Shown in pieces: positions 1 to 9,289 of a DNA stretch of 64,000 nt; position 1 is the stretch's first letter, and the number at the start of each line of letters is the position of its first letter. The notes under the pieces were generated by a model that saw only the letters and a program-made list of their open reading frames with translations, had not been told where the DNA came from and did no database searches. The stretch is from the NCBI GenBank assembly GCA_017399915.1, contig JAFQAS010000059.1, forward strand, positions 51,683 through 115,682. The letters are read 5' to 3'. This stretch comes from Muribaculaceae bacterium (lineage in GTDB: Bacteria > Bacteroidota > Bacteroidia > Bacteroidales > Muribaculaceae). A program made the translations under genes and the position numbers.

Positions 1-1215
1 GATTGCTTTTGGAGTATTATTGACATTGATTTCAATAGGAGCAACTGAAACATAAAAGGTGAGAGGATTATTAATTTTAGAGAACTTATCTTTAGCGATA
101 ATCGTAAACGTTGAAATATTATTCGATTCTTCTATTACCGGGATGTTAGATAATAGATTGGTAAAATCTAATGACGCTATATTTGATGAATTATTCCATA
201 ACCCATCAATTTTAAGCCCCATTGAAGAAAGTGTGTTTTTGTGTTCTTCAGAGGCATTAACCAATTCAATTTCATTAGGGAAACCTGAATTAATTAGTGA
301 TTTTGATTGAGTAGTTAATACTATTTCTTTAAACCCTGAAGCAGATGTTATATTGGCGACGATTGGGACGCTCATTTTGCAACCTTCTTCCAAATTTATA
401 GTTTCATTGTTGTGAACGCCAATGGTTGCAACTTCAGGAGCAGGAGATTTCATCATTTCATCGCTAATATTTAGCGCGATGTTTTCAGTCGCTGCAGAAT
501 CATCAAAGGAAATTAATAATTCTTCGGTTCCGTTTTCTCCAATATTTACATCAAATGTGATGTGATATAAATGTTGAGCAAGTGCATTAGTTATTTCAGC
601 TGGTTGAAATGTAGCACTTACGCCGTTTTTTTTCGTAAGACTTGTTATGATTGATATTTTGCCGGGATTTAAATACAATGGTCGGGTTTCATCTTTATCG
701 TATGAAAAATAAGCTCCACCCTCGGAATGAATTAAAATATTGAATTTCTCGAAAAAGTTTTTAAAAGCATCGGTATAAGTTATAGTTACCAATGAATTTG
801 CCAATTTACAGTCTATATTGGCATTTGTAGTAGTATTCTCTGAAACTTGTATGGTTGTGTTGCCAATAAAATAAGGGCAATCAAATCCTTCGATTTCATT
901 ATTGCCATATGATGCTGTTAATGTATATGATCCACTCCTAAAAAGTTTATTTTGTGGGAAATTAACAAAAGTATCCCATGATTGTGAAACATTGCCATCG
1001 TTACTATTCATAAGGATGGAAAAATCATCGGGTTGTGGGATTAATATTGAAGGGGGGGCTTGGGATGATGTGATTATAGACGGATTAATATTTAGGTTGA
1101 GATTTACCATTCCGCTTCCAATCCCAGTAGGAGAGTCGTCGGAAGAGCATGAGGACAATCCAAGAGTTATAATAAGAAATAATAATTGAATGATAAATTT
1201 CTTACAAATAGTCAT
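1..1215 (-). CDS. Surface lipoprotein, DUF4493-like (partial, 3' end off window)
   Basis: The reading frame is open from the ATG at 1215 to the left edge (405 codons, no stop), so the C-terminus is missing. The protein starts MTICKKFI and has a hydrophobic stretch ending in a lipobox LSSC (Cys at about residue 20), so it should be lipid-anchored. After the Cys come a Ser/Asp linker and a beta-rich, Asn/Ser/Thr-rich ectodomain. The opening 'GSGMVNLNLNIN' resembles the start of DUF4493 domains of Bacteroidales surface lipoproteins; that assignment is from memory. No catalytic motif is visible. It is transcribed divergently from the neighbouring polysaccharide gene. It could be a surface adhesin or a glycan-related lipoprotein; no function can be given. 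Confidence 0.75.
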   Translation of the reverse strand, partial: MTICKKFIIQLLFLIITLGLSSCSSDDSPTGIGSGMVNLNLNINPSIITSSQAPPSILIPQPDDFSILMNSNDGNVSQSWDTFVNFPQNKLFRSGSYTLTASYGNNEIEGFDCPYFIGNTTIQVSENTTTNANIDCKLANSLVTITYTDAFKNFFEKFNILIHSEGGAYFSYDKDETRPLYLNPGKISIITSLTKKNGVSATFQPAEITNALAQHLYHITFDVNIGENGTEELLISFDDSAATENIALNISDEMMKSPAPEVATIGVHNNETINLEEGCKMSVPIVANITSASGFKEIVLTTQSKSLINSGFPNEIELVNASEEHKNTLSSMGLKIDGLWNNSSNIASLDFTNLLSNIPVIEESNNISTFTIIAKDKFSKINNPLTFYVSVAPIEINVNNTPKAI

Positions 1216-1395
1216 TTATGTTAATTCTAAGAATAGTGAAAAGATTATTGTATTATTAACTTGTAAAGTTACATCATTTTGTTCATAATAGTGGTATTCT
1301 TATGGTTAAAATAAATTAACATTTAGTAGGGGATAACATACTTGTATTTATAATTTAGATTTACGTATTTTAAGGATATGAAAAATCAGAAAATA

Positions 1396-1427
1396 TTGGG
1401 TTATTGGAAAAATATAAATTATCTTTG
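1396..1427 (+). promoter_or_regulatory. Promoter of the FlaA1-like gene
   Basis: TATCTTTG at 1420-1427 matches the Bacteroidetes -7 consensus TAnnTTTG. A TTGG at 1396-1399 lies 20 bases upstream as the -33 box. The start codon follows about 43 bases downstream. The rest of 1216-1395 is AT-rich with no gene. Confidence 0.75.
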
Positions 1428-1470
1428 TAGAAAATAACGCGCTAAATTATAATTAATAATCATAAATCAT

Positions 1471-3435
1471 ATGAGTCGACGTATTTTAATCAGATTGTCG
1501 AAATTGTCATTAATGAAGGTGTTGTCGGCTACGCCGGCTCCGAGATGGACTGTGTTATTGGCTGATATGGCTATTGTAGCAATAAGTTGCATTCTGACAT
1601 TTACGTTTAATAGTTATGTTTCAGGTGAAGGTGTTTGGTATACTCCTGTCATAAAAACAATAATCATATTATTTGCCTACTTGCTTTTTAGCATATTATT
1701 TAAGTCGTATCAGTATATAGTAAGATTATCTGTAATTGAAGATGTATACCGAATTGCAATGTTGGTGTTTTTTGCGTCGGTGGTGTTGTCATTTGTTGCA
1801 TTTTCATTTGAGATAATTACAGGACAAAGGTATTATAGCATTTGGAATATATTTATTATTGGAGTTTTTGCATTCTCGATAATGATGTGTATGAGATTGA
1901 CAATAAAATATCTATATACACTCATAAATGGAGCCACTGTAGTTAGAAAGCCGGTGATAGTATTGGGATCGGCAATAAATTCCTTTGTATTAGCAAGTGC
2001 ATTGAAAAATGAAGTTGAGGGACGTTTTGACCCGGTTGCATTGTTAAGCCTATCAGAAAAGAAAATTAATACCACAGTAAATGGTATCCCCATCATAAAA
2101 TATGATGCTTCAGCTATTAATGATGTATTTGCAAAGTATAAATGTGATACATTGTTGTTCTTATCAACTCAGATTGAGTTAATGCGAAGTGGTTTTGCTG
2201 ATGCGTTTTTTGAAAATGGCATAAAACTATTGATGCTTAATCAAGTTGAAGAGTTTGATGTAGATGGAAATTCTATGCCAAATTTGTCTACTCATGTGCA
2301 AAATATCAAAATTGAAGATTTATTAGGCCGTGAAGTGATCAATAATAACAATCCAATGATTGAGCAGCAATTACGTGACCAAGTGGTTTTGATTACAGGT
2401 GCTGCAGGTTCAATAGGCTCTGAAATAGTGCGACAAGTAGCATTGTTTAAAGCGAAAGAGATTGTATTGGTAGATCAAGCAGAAACTCCTATGCATGATT
2501 TGCAATTGGAATTAGAAGAAAAATGTCCTGATGTAGATGTGAAATTGTGCATTGGCGATATTACAAATTTCAATCGTATGAATCATATATTTAGTCAATA
2601 TCGTCCGAGATATGTGTTTCATGCCGCAGCTTATAAGCATGTGCCAATGATGGAAAATAATCCATCAGAAGCAATATATACCAACGTTTTTGGCACTAAG
2701 AACATTGCGGATTTATCAATAAAATATGATGTAGATAAATTTGTGATGATATCAACAGATAAGGCAGTAAATCCAACCAATGTGATGGGGGCATCAAAGC
2801 GAATTGCCGAAATTTATGTGCAATCACTTTTCTTTTACAACAACAAAATAAAAGATGGTCGCCATACACGTTTCATCACAACACGTTTTGGAAATGTTTT
2901 AGGTAGTAGTGGTTCTGTGATACCTCGATTCCGTCAACAAATAGAAGAAGGTGGTCCTGTAACAGTTACTCATCGTGATATTATACGATACTTTATGACT
3001 ATTCCAGAGGCGTGTTCGTTGGTATTGGAAGCCGGTTGTATGGGGCAAGGAGGTGAAATATATATCTTCGACATGGGAAAACCTATAAAGATATATGATT
3101 TAGCGACTCGTATGATATCGTTAGCCGGATTTAGACCGAATGTAGATATTAAGATCGTTGAAACAGGATTACGTCCCGGCGAAAAGCTATATGAGGAATT
3201 ATTAAATGATAAAGAGCTCACACTGGCAACAAAGCATAAGAAAATTATGATTGCAAAGGTGAGAACATATAAATTTGAACAAATAACCGAGCATATTGAA
3301 CGGCTCAAGACAATGTTATTGGAGGATAATGTTCACGACATTGTTGCAGAGATGAAGCATATTGTGCCCGAATATAAATCTCAAAATTCACAATGGCAGA
3401 AGGTTGATAATGAGATAAGTGAAAAGGTTAATTAA
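1471..3435 (+). CDS. Polysaccharide biosynthesis protein, FlaA1/CapD-type nucleotide-sugar dehydratase
   Basis: 654 residues in two parts. The N-terminal ~160 residues hold about four membrane helices, followed by a CoA-binding-like Rossmann region (about 160-290). The C-terminal short-chain dehydrogenase domain starts with GAAGSIG (310-316), the NAD(P)-binding glycine motif, and contains STDKAVNPTNVMGASK, the extended-SDR active site in which this family often has Met in place of the usual Tyr. The family converts UDP-GlcNAc to 4-keto-6-deoxy sugars (WbpM, CapD) for capsule, O-antigen or glycoprotein synthesis at the inner membrane. Length and layout match the full-size membrane form. It has its own promoter. 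Its stop overlaps an upstream in-frame start of the next gene, but the likely start of that gene lies 13 bases after the stop, so the two are probably co-transcribed. Confidence 0.93.
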   Translation: MSRRILIRLSKLSLMKVLSATPAPRWTVLLADMAIVAISCILTFTFNSYVSGEGVWYTPVIKTIIILFAYLLFSILFKSYQYIVRLSVIEDVYRIAMLVFFASVVLSFVAFSFEIITGQRYYSIWNIFIIGVFAFSIMMCMRLTIKYLYTLINGATVVRKPVIVLGSAINSFVLASALKNEVEGRFDPVALLSLSEKKINTTVNGIPIIKYDASAINDVFAKYKCDTLLFLSTQIELMRSGFADAFFENGIKLLMLNQVEEFDVDGNSMPNLSTHVQNIKIEDLLGREVINNNNPMIEQQLRDQVVLITGAAGSIGSEIVRQVALFKAKEIVLVDQAETPMHDLQLELEEKCPDVDVKLCIGDITNFNRMNHIFSQYRPRYVFHAAAYKHVPMMENNPSEAIYTNVFGTKNIADLSIKYDVDKFVMISTDKAVNPTNVMGASKRIAEIYVQSLFFYNNKIKDGRHTRFITTRFGNVLGSSGSVIPRFRQQIEEGGPVTVTHRDIIRYFMTIPEACSLVLEAGCMGQGGEIYIFDMGKPIKIYDLATRMISLAGFRPNVDIKIVETGLRPGEKLYEELLNDKELTLATKHKKIMIAKVRTYKFEQITEHIERLKTMLLEDNVHDIVAEMKHIVPEYKSQNSQWQKVDNEISEKVN

Positions 3436-3448
3436 TTTAAAAGATATA

Positions 3449-4093
3449 ATGAGAAAATCTATAATATTATTTGTTGCGATTTTTTTGTCATTGCAGTCAA
3501 ATGCCCAATTTAATTTGGGCTCATTAATAGAGAAGGTAACCGATGCTAAATCAGATTCAACTTCTACAGAATCAAAAATAGGAAATATTTTAGGAAATTT
3601 AGTGGCGACAGATAAAATTGAACTAAATCAACTTGTTGGTTCGTGGAATTATTCAAGCCCTGCCGTTAGCTTTAAGAGCGACAATGTATTGAAGAAAATA
3701 GGCGGATCAGCTGCATCAGCGACAGTTGAAGATGAATTGAAGGCTTATTATGAGAAGGCCGGATTAACTAATTTATGCCTCATGGTTGATGAATCAGCGA
3801 ATTTTACGATGAAAGCAAAGTTTGCAACGTTGCAAGGAGTGATTGAAAAGGGAGAAGATGGGAATTTTATTTTCAATTTTAGTGCATTTGGTAAAATTAA
3901 GATCGGTCAACTTACGGCATATACAACATTGTCGGGGAGTACACTGAGCTTAACTTTTGATATCAAGAAATTGGTATCAATAATGAAGAAAGTTTCAGAA
4001 TTATCTAATAATTCAACTATTAAAGGAGCTATGTCATTGTTAGATAGCTATGAAGGAATAAATGCCGGTTTCAAATTGAAAAAGCAGAAATAA
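3449..4093 (+). CDS. DUF4923 family exported protein
   Basis: 214 residues from the ATG at 3449, which starts a clean signal peptide (MRKSIILFVAIFLSLQSNAQ). An upstream in-frame ATG at 3419 overlaps the previous gene and adds a non-hydrophobic leader, so it is less likely. The mature part has the 'GSWNYSSPAVSFKSDN' and 'LKKIGGSAASATVE' blocks that I recognise as DUF4923, a Bacteroidales family of exported proteins of unknown role. The C-terminal half alternates short beta strands and fits a lipocalin-like barrel, which is inference. No catalytic residues stand out. It lies just behind the nucleotide-sugar dehydratase and ends in a strong shared terminator. Confidence 0.85.
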   Translation: MRKSIILFVAIFLSLQSNAQFNLGSLIEKVTDAKSDSTSTESKIGNILGNLVATDKIELNQLVGSWNYSSPAVSFKSDNVLKKIGGSAASATVEDELKAYYEKAGLTNLCLMVDESANFTMKAKFATLQGVIEKGEDGNFIFNFSAFGKIKIGQLTAYTTLSGSTLSLTFDIKKLVSIMKKVSELSNNSTIKGAMSLLDSYEGINAGFKLKKQK

Positions 4094-4111
4094 TTAGACA
4101 AATAAATAAAC

Positions 4112-4144
4112 AAAACCGCATCTTAGTTTTTAAGATGCGGTTTT
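4112..4144. terminator. Bidirectional terminator
   Basis: A 14-bp perfect stem, aaaaccgcatctta (4112-4125) with taagatgcggtttt (4131-4144), closes a 5-base loop. A/T runs on both sides let it work for the DUF4923 gene on + and the Dabb gene on -, which converge here. Confidence 0.9.
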
Positions 4145-4169
4145 GTCATTTTAGTAATATCTGAAACTA

Positions 4170-4463
4170 TTAGAATTCGTAGTCGACGCAAGCGCGATCC
4201 CCTTTGTGACCGGCGAGTAATCCTGCAGCAGCTACATGTGCAGGGTGTTTTGCATAAACTTCCACATCAGCCATTGTATCAACAATTGCTGTTAGAACCA
4301 CGTCCCATGTTTCGTTAGGATTTTCATTAATCCCAACTTCCATAGAACGAAGTACCTCAATTTGTTCGGGAAGAGCCATTAACGCATCTTTAAATTTTAG
4401 AGCGACTTCGCGACGTTCTTCGTCACTACCTGTTAATTTAAATGCTACAATATGTTTTACCAT
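4170..4463 (-). CDS. Dabb (stress-responsive A/B barrel) family protein
   Basis: 97 residues, the usual size of a single dimeric alpha/beta barrel (Dabb, PF07876). It starts MVKHIVAFKL, with the conserved N-terminal HxVxFK strand, and carries HPAHVA near residue 77, the typical second half of the fold. Members include plant stress proteins and small bacterial proteins of unclear substrate; some relatives act as cyclases or monooxygenases, so no reaction is assigned. It starts 22 bases after the ABC-F gene on the same strand and is probably co-transcribed with it. Confidence 0.9.
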   Translation of the reverse strand: MVKHIVAFKLTGSDEERREVALKFKDALMALPEQIEVLRSMEVGINENPNETWDVVLTAIVDTMADVEVYAKHPAHVAAAGLLAGHKGDRACVDYEF

Positions 4464-4485
4464 TTTATTTCGAATTATATTGTGA

Positions 4486-6114
<1,629 letters not shown>

Positions 6115-6131
6115 TTAATTTTTTCAAAGTG

Positions 6132-6139
6132 CAAAGATA
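6132..6139 (-). promoter_or_regulatory. -7 element of the ABC-F gene
   Basis: Read on the minus strand this is TATCTTTG, a full match to TAnnTTTG, 33 bases before the ATG at 6099. No convincing -33 box was seen. Confidence 0.6.
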
Positions 6140-6238
6140 CGAATTATCGAGCAAAAAGTCATTATGTATGATACAAGATTACTTTTTTTGAGTGTTATTG
6201 TCTCAAAAAAACATTAATGAATTATCTTTAATAAAAGA

Positions 6239-7564
6239 TTATATCTCCTCTTCTACTATGGTCTCCTCCTCACTTACACCGTCATCTTCTTCTTGATAAA
6301 GTATATCAAGTAAGTTCTTGGCATCGGTAGAGCCTTCGTTGGCTGCGTCAATTAGAAGTTCTTCTGCTGTGTCAAAATTTTTCTCTACTCCGGTTCCTTC
6401 TAAGAAGCATATGGCAAGATTATATTTTGCATCGGTATGACCTTGTGCAACAGCCTTGTTGTACCATTTTGCAGCTTGAGTATAATCCTTTTTGGTTCCA
6501 ACTCCATTTTCATAGCATATGGCAAGATTATATTGGGCATCAACATTTCCTTTTGTCGCAGCTTTTTTTAGCCAATATACAGCTTTTTTTGCATTCTTTT
6601 TTGGGGTATAATAAAGGTAGACATTAGCCAAATAAAATTGAGCTAAAACGTCATTGTTATTTGCCGCATCTAATAGTAGGGGAGTGGCTTTAGTTGTATC
6701 GGCCACCACTCCAGTGCCTTCTATATAACATTTTCCTAATATCGCTTTTGCTTCATTGCAACCATTGTTGGCTGATTTTTCGAACCAATTGACAGCAGTT
6801 GATTCATTTTTTTCCACACCATTGCCGTTAAAGTAGCATTCGCCAATATATAATTGAGCAGTAGGATCTCCTTCGTCAGCAAGTTTTTTGAACCAATAAA
6901 TTGCTTTGGTATAATCTCTATTGACCCCTAAGCCTATATAATAACATCGTCCAAGCTTTAATTGAGCACCCTTATTGTTTTGTTCGGCAGCCTTGCTTAA
7001 CCATTCACATGCGATTTTGTAGTCTCGATTGACACCTTTGCCCTCGAGATAGCATTCCGCTAATTTAACTATGGCTTCAATATTGTTTTGTTCGGCAGCT
7101 TTTGCATACCATTCAGCGGCAATCTTATAATCTTGAATAGCCCCTTTTCCGTTGGCATAACATTCAGCAAGATGTAATTGAGATATTACATGCCCATTTT
7201 TTGCGGCTTTTGTAAACCATTTCACAGCTTGAGCAAAATCTTGATCAACACCTTTCCCAAGCTCGAAGCATAATCCAATAATATTTTGAGCTTTAACGTG
7301 TCCGGCCTCGGCTGCAGTTAAAAACCACATAGTCGCTTCTTTAAGGTCTTTGTTAACACCAATGCCATTATAATAACATTCTCCAAGGCGATACTGTGCT
7401 TCTGTTACACTGTCTTCGGCAGCTTCTTTGAATAATTCAATTGCCTTTTTGTAGTCTTTGGCATTATAGGCTGTTTCGGCTTCAGCATATATTTCCTCAG
7501 GACTTTTACATGATACGATAAGTGATGTGAGGCAAAGTAAACATATAAAATATTTAATATTCAT
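6239..7564 (-). CDS. Sel1/TPR-like repeat lipoprotein
   Basis: 441 residues from the ATG at 7564. An in-frame ATG six codons earlier adds MMHICA before the signal peptide and is less likely. The signal peptide ends in a lipobox LIVSC. About ten 36-residue Sel1-like repeats follow, recognisable by lines such as LGECYYNG, LAECYANG and LAICYENG, and form an alpha-solenoid for protein binding. The tail is very acidic (EEEETIVEEE). Sel1 proteins are scaffolds or adaptors; the partner cannot be told from sequence. It starts 39 bases downstream of the zinc-ribbon membrane protein on the same strand and probably shares its transcript. Confidence 0.9.
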   Translation of the reverse strand: MNIKYFICLLCLTSLIVSCKSPEEIYAEAETAYNAKDYKKAIELFKEAAEDSVTEAQYRLGECYYNGIGVNKDLKEATMWFLTAAEAGHVKAQNIIGLCFELGKGVDQDFAQAVKWFTKAAKNGHVISQLHLAECYANGKGAIQDYKIAAEWYAKAAEQNNIEAIVKLAECYLEGKGVNRDYKIACEWLSKAAEQNNKGAQLKLGRCYYIGLGVNRDYTKAIYWFKKLADEGDPTAQLYIGECYFNGNGVEKNESTAVNWFEKSANNGCNEAKAILGKCYIEGTGVVADTTKATPLLLDAANNNDVLAQFYLANVYLYYTPKKNAKKAVYWLKKAATKGNVDAQYNLAICYENGVGTKKDYTQAAKWYNKAVAQGHTDAKYNLAICFLEGTGVEKNFDTAEELLIDAANEGSTDAKNLLDILYQEEDDGVSEEETIVEEEI

Positions 7565-7603
7565 AGCGCAAATATGCATCATATAGTATTAAATAATGAG
7601 GAG

Positions 7604-8374
7604 CTATTCCGAAATTTGTTTAACATTAGTTCCCTCTGTTTGCGTTTCATTGTCTTTTTTTAATGAAGGTTTGACTCCGCTTGATTTTTTTGAAACAGAA
7701 TCTATATTGGCATTCTGTTTCTTTGTAGAATCATTTGCATTTGAGGTGTTGTGTGACTCTTCTTTATTTCTAAGTGAAGATGTGTCGCTATCTTTTTTGC
7801 GGGGCTTTTCTTTAGGCATCTCTGATGGGTAAAAATAAGATATGCCTGATTTCCCTTTGTATTCCCATGTACAATCATAGCTACCTGCATTTTCGATTGT
7901 AGGGGTTAATATTAAGCTAATTGCTGCGCGGTCATTCTTTATGGTAATAACTCCGTCCTCTTTGTTTATTGAGCCTTTTAGGGTTCTTGTTTCACTAACC
8001 CCATTTTCTTTAAATATACCGGTAATATTGCCTTTTCTTGAAATATTCAATTCAAGCATTACCGTTTGATTATTAACAAAAGTGGCACTGGTTAGATAGA
8101 GTTCAGAAGGAATATCTTGGATTTCGACAAGTGTGGAGTCGGAATACATTCCTATGGAATCGGTTTCATTTTCTAAAAATATATCAAATGCGCCTCCTTT
8201 ATACATATAAAGACCGATTCCGCCAATAATCGCAAATACCAATAACACTATAATTGTAATTAGTACCCCTGTATTGGTCGGCTTGTTTGTTCTATTTGCT
8301 TGATTTTCGCCACATACTGGGCAATATTGGAAATCTTTTTGTATCCATTTTTGGCAGTTCCTACATTGTTTCAT
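7604..8374 (-). CDS. Zinc-ribbon, single-pass membrane protein of unknown function
   Basis: 256 residues. The N-terminus carries a four-cysteine zinc ribbon (C4, C7, C18, C21), then a membrane helix at about 36-57, then an exported region. The exported part (about 90-180) is beta-rich ('SATFVNNQTVMLELNISRKGNITG') and looks like a small sandwich domain that I do not recognise. The last 70 residues are Lys/Ser/Asn-rich and probably disordered. The ribbon would face the cytoplasm and the beta domain the periplasm, a common layout of zinc-ribbon sensor-like proteins. It shares a transcript with the Sel1 lipoprotein, which suggests a joint envelope role; that is inference. Confidence 0.75.
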   Translation of the reverse strand: MKQCRNCQKWIQKDFQYCPVCGENQANRTNKPTNTGVLITIIVLLVFAIIGGIGLYMYKGGAFDIFLENETDSIGMYSDSTLVEIQDIPSELYLTSATFVNNQTVMLELNISRKGNITGIFKENGVSETRTLKGSINKEDGVITIKNDRAAISLILTPTIENAGSYDCTWEYKGKSGISYFYPSEMPKEKPRKKDSDTSSLRNKEESHNTSNANDSTKKQNANIDSVSKKSSGVKPSLKKDNETQTEGTNVKQISE

Positions 8375-8465
8375 GATGAGTATAGTTATTTGTAGCGATA
8401 ATTTCTAATGAAAATTTGTCTATACAATGTTGTCCTCTAAAATATGTATAAAGAAAAACTTTTTG

Positions 8466-8473
8466 CAAAGATA
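8466..8473 (-). promoter_or_regulatory. -7 element for the zinc-ribbon/Sel1 operon
   Basis: On the minus strand TATCTTTG, a full TAnnTTTG match, directly beside the stop codon of the DUF2807 gene and about 92 bases before the zinc-ribbon start. It separates this operon from the genes upstream. Confidence 0.65.
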
Positions 8474-8474
8474 G

Positions 8475-9257
8475 TTATTTTTTTAGAGTTGAAGCACCCA
8501 TAATCTCTTCTTTTGTTATTTTTGAACAATTAAGCTGTTTAATATCAATAGAAGACGCTCCATTTGCTTCAAATTCAGCATTTCTACATTGCCCGATTAT
8601 AACAATACTTGAAGCCCCATTGCAATCAATGTCAAGGTTGTTGCAGCTTGCGTTATTAATATTGGCAGATGAAGCTCCGTCGCAATCGATATTAAGTTCT
8701 GATGTGGAAATGTTGTTTAAGGTAATCATAGAGGCTCCATTACAATCAATGTCAAGACCGCGAGGATTTAAATCTCCATTGTTTCTAAACGAACAAGCAC
8801 TGGTCAGCTCAACATCTTCAAGTTTTGACGTGCCATATATTGTGAATTTGAGATAATTATAATTGTTATTTCCTGTTAGGGAAATTCTCAATTTTTGGTC
8901 ATGGACGTTGATGTCGAGATTGCTAGCCGTTTTTTCATCGGTTGTGATTTTAATTGCATACTCGTTATTGGTTACATACTCAACTTCACTTGCACAATTA
9001 ATCTCTACTTCGTTGAATTTTGACAACTCCATTTCTGTGGTATAAATATCGTTATCAGCCGAGTGATTAACTTGTGTAATAGATTGTTGGCTGAATGAAT
9101 TTGCAGTTAAGCTTGAATCATTATTTAAAGTCACACTTGAAGATGCGGAAACTGAATCACTAGAAACAGATTGTTTTGTTTCACTAGTGCTATTATTGCA
9201 TGCCGATAATAATAGTAATAAAAAAATAATGTTTGAAAATAATGATACTTTCTTCAT
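8475..9257 (-). CDS. DUF2807 (GIN domain) lipoprotein
   Basis: 260 residues from the ATG at 9257; the in-frame ATG at 9290 touches the glutamine synthetase stop and adds an extra hydrophobic leader. The signal peptide ends in LLSAC, a lipobox. A Ser-rich linker (about 20-65) precedes a right-handed beta-solenoid-like region with repeated lines such as IDCNGAS, IDCDGAS and EANGASS spaced about 20-22 residues apart. This is the head domain called DUF2807 or 'putative auto-transporter adhesin head GIN', common on Bacteroidetes surfaces. A role in adhesion is only the family label. It lies 32 bases downstream of glnN and may be read from it. Confidence 0.88.
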   Translation of the reverse strand: MKKVSLFSNIIFLLLLLSACNNSTSETKQSVSSDSVSASSSVTLNNDSSLTANSFSQQSITQVNHSADNDIYTTEMELSKFNEVEINCASEVEYVTNNEYAIKITTDEKTASNLDINVHDQKLRISLTGNNNYNYLKFTIYGTSKLEDVELTSACSFRNNGDLNPRGLDIDCNGASMITLNNISTSELNIDCDGASSANINNASCNNLDIDCNGASSIVIIGQCRNAEFEANGASSIDIKQLNCSKITKEEIMGASTLKK

Positions 9258-9289
9258 AAATATTGAGAGTAGAGTTATTAAAATAAACA

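Noticed and set aside
902..1189. Plus-strand frame of 95 codons
   Set aside because: It is the shadow of the minus-strand lipoprotein gene, whose lipobox and open frame are clear.
6239..7564. DNA tandem repeats or CRISPR-like array
   Set aside because: The periodicity is the 108-base Sel1 protein repeat with diverged bases, not conserved direct repeats with spacers.
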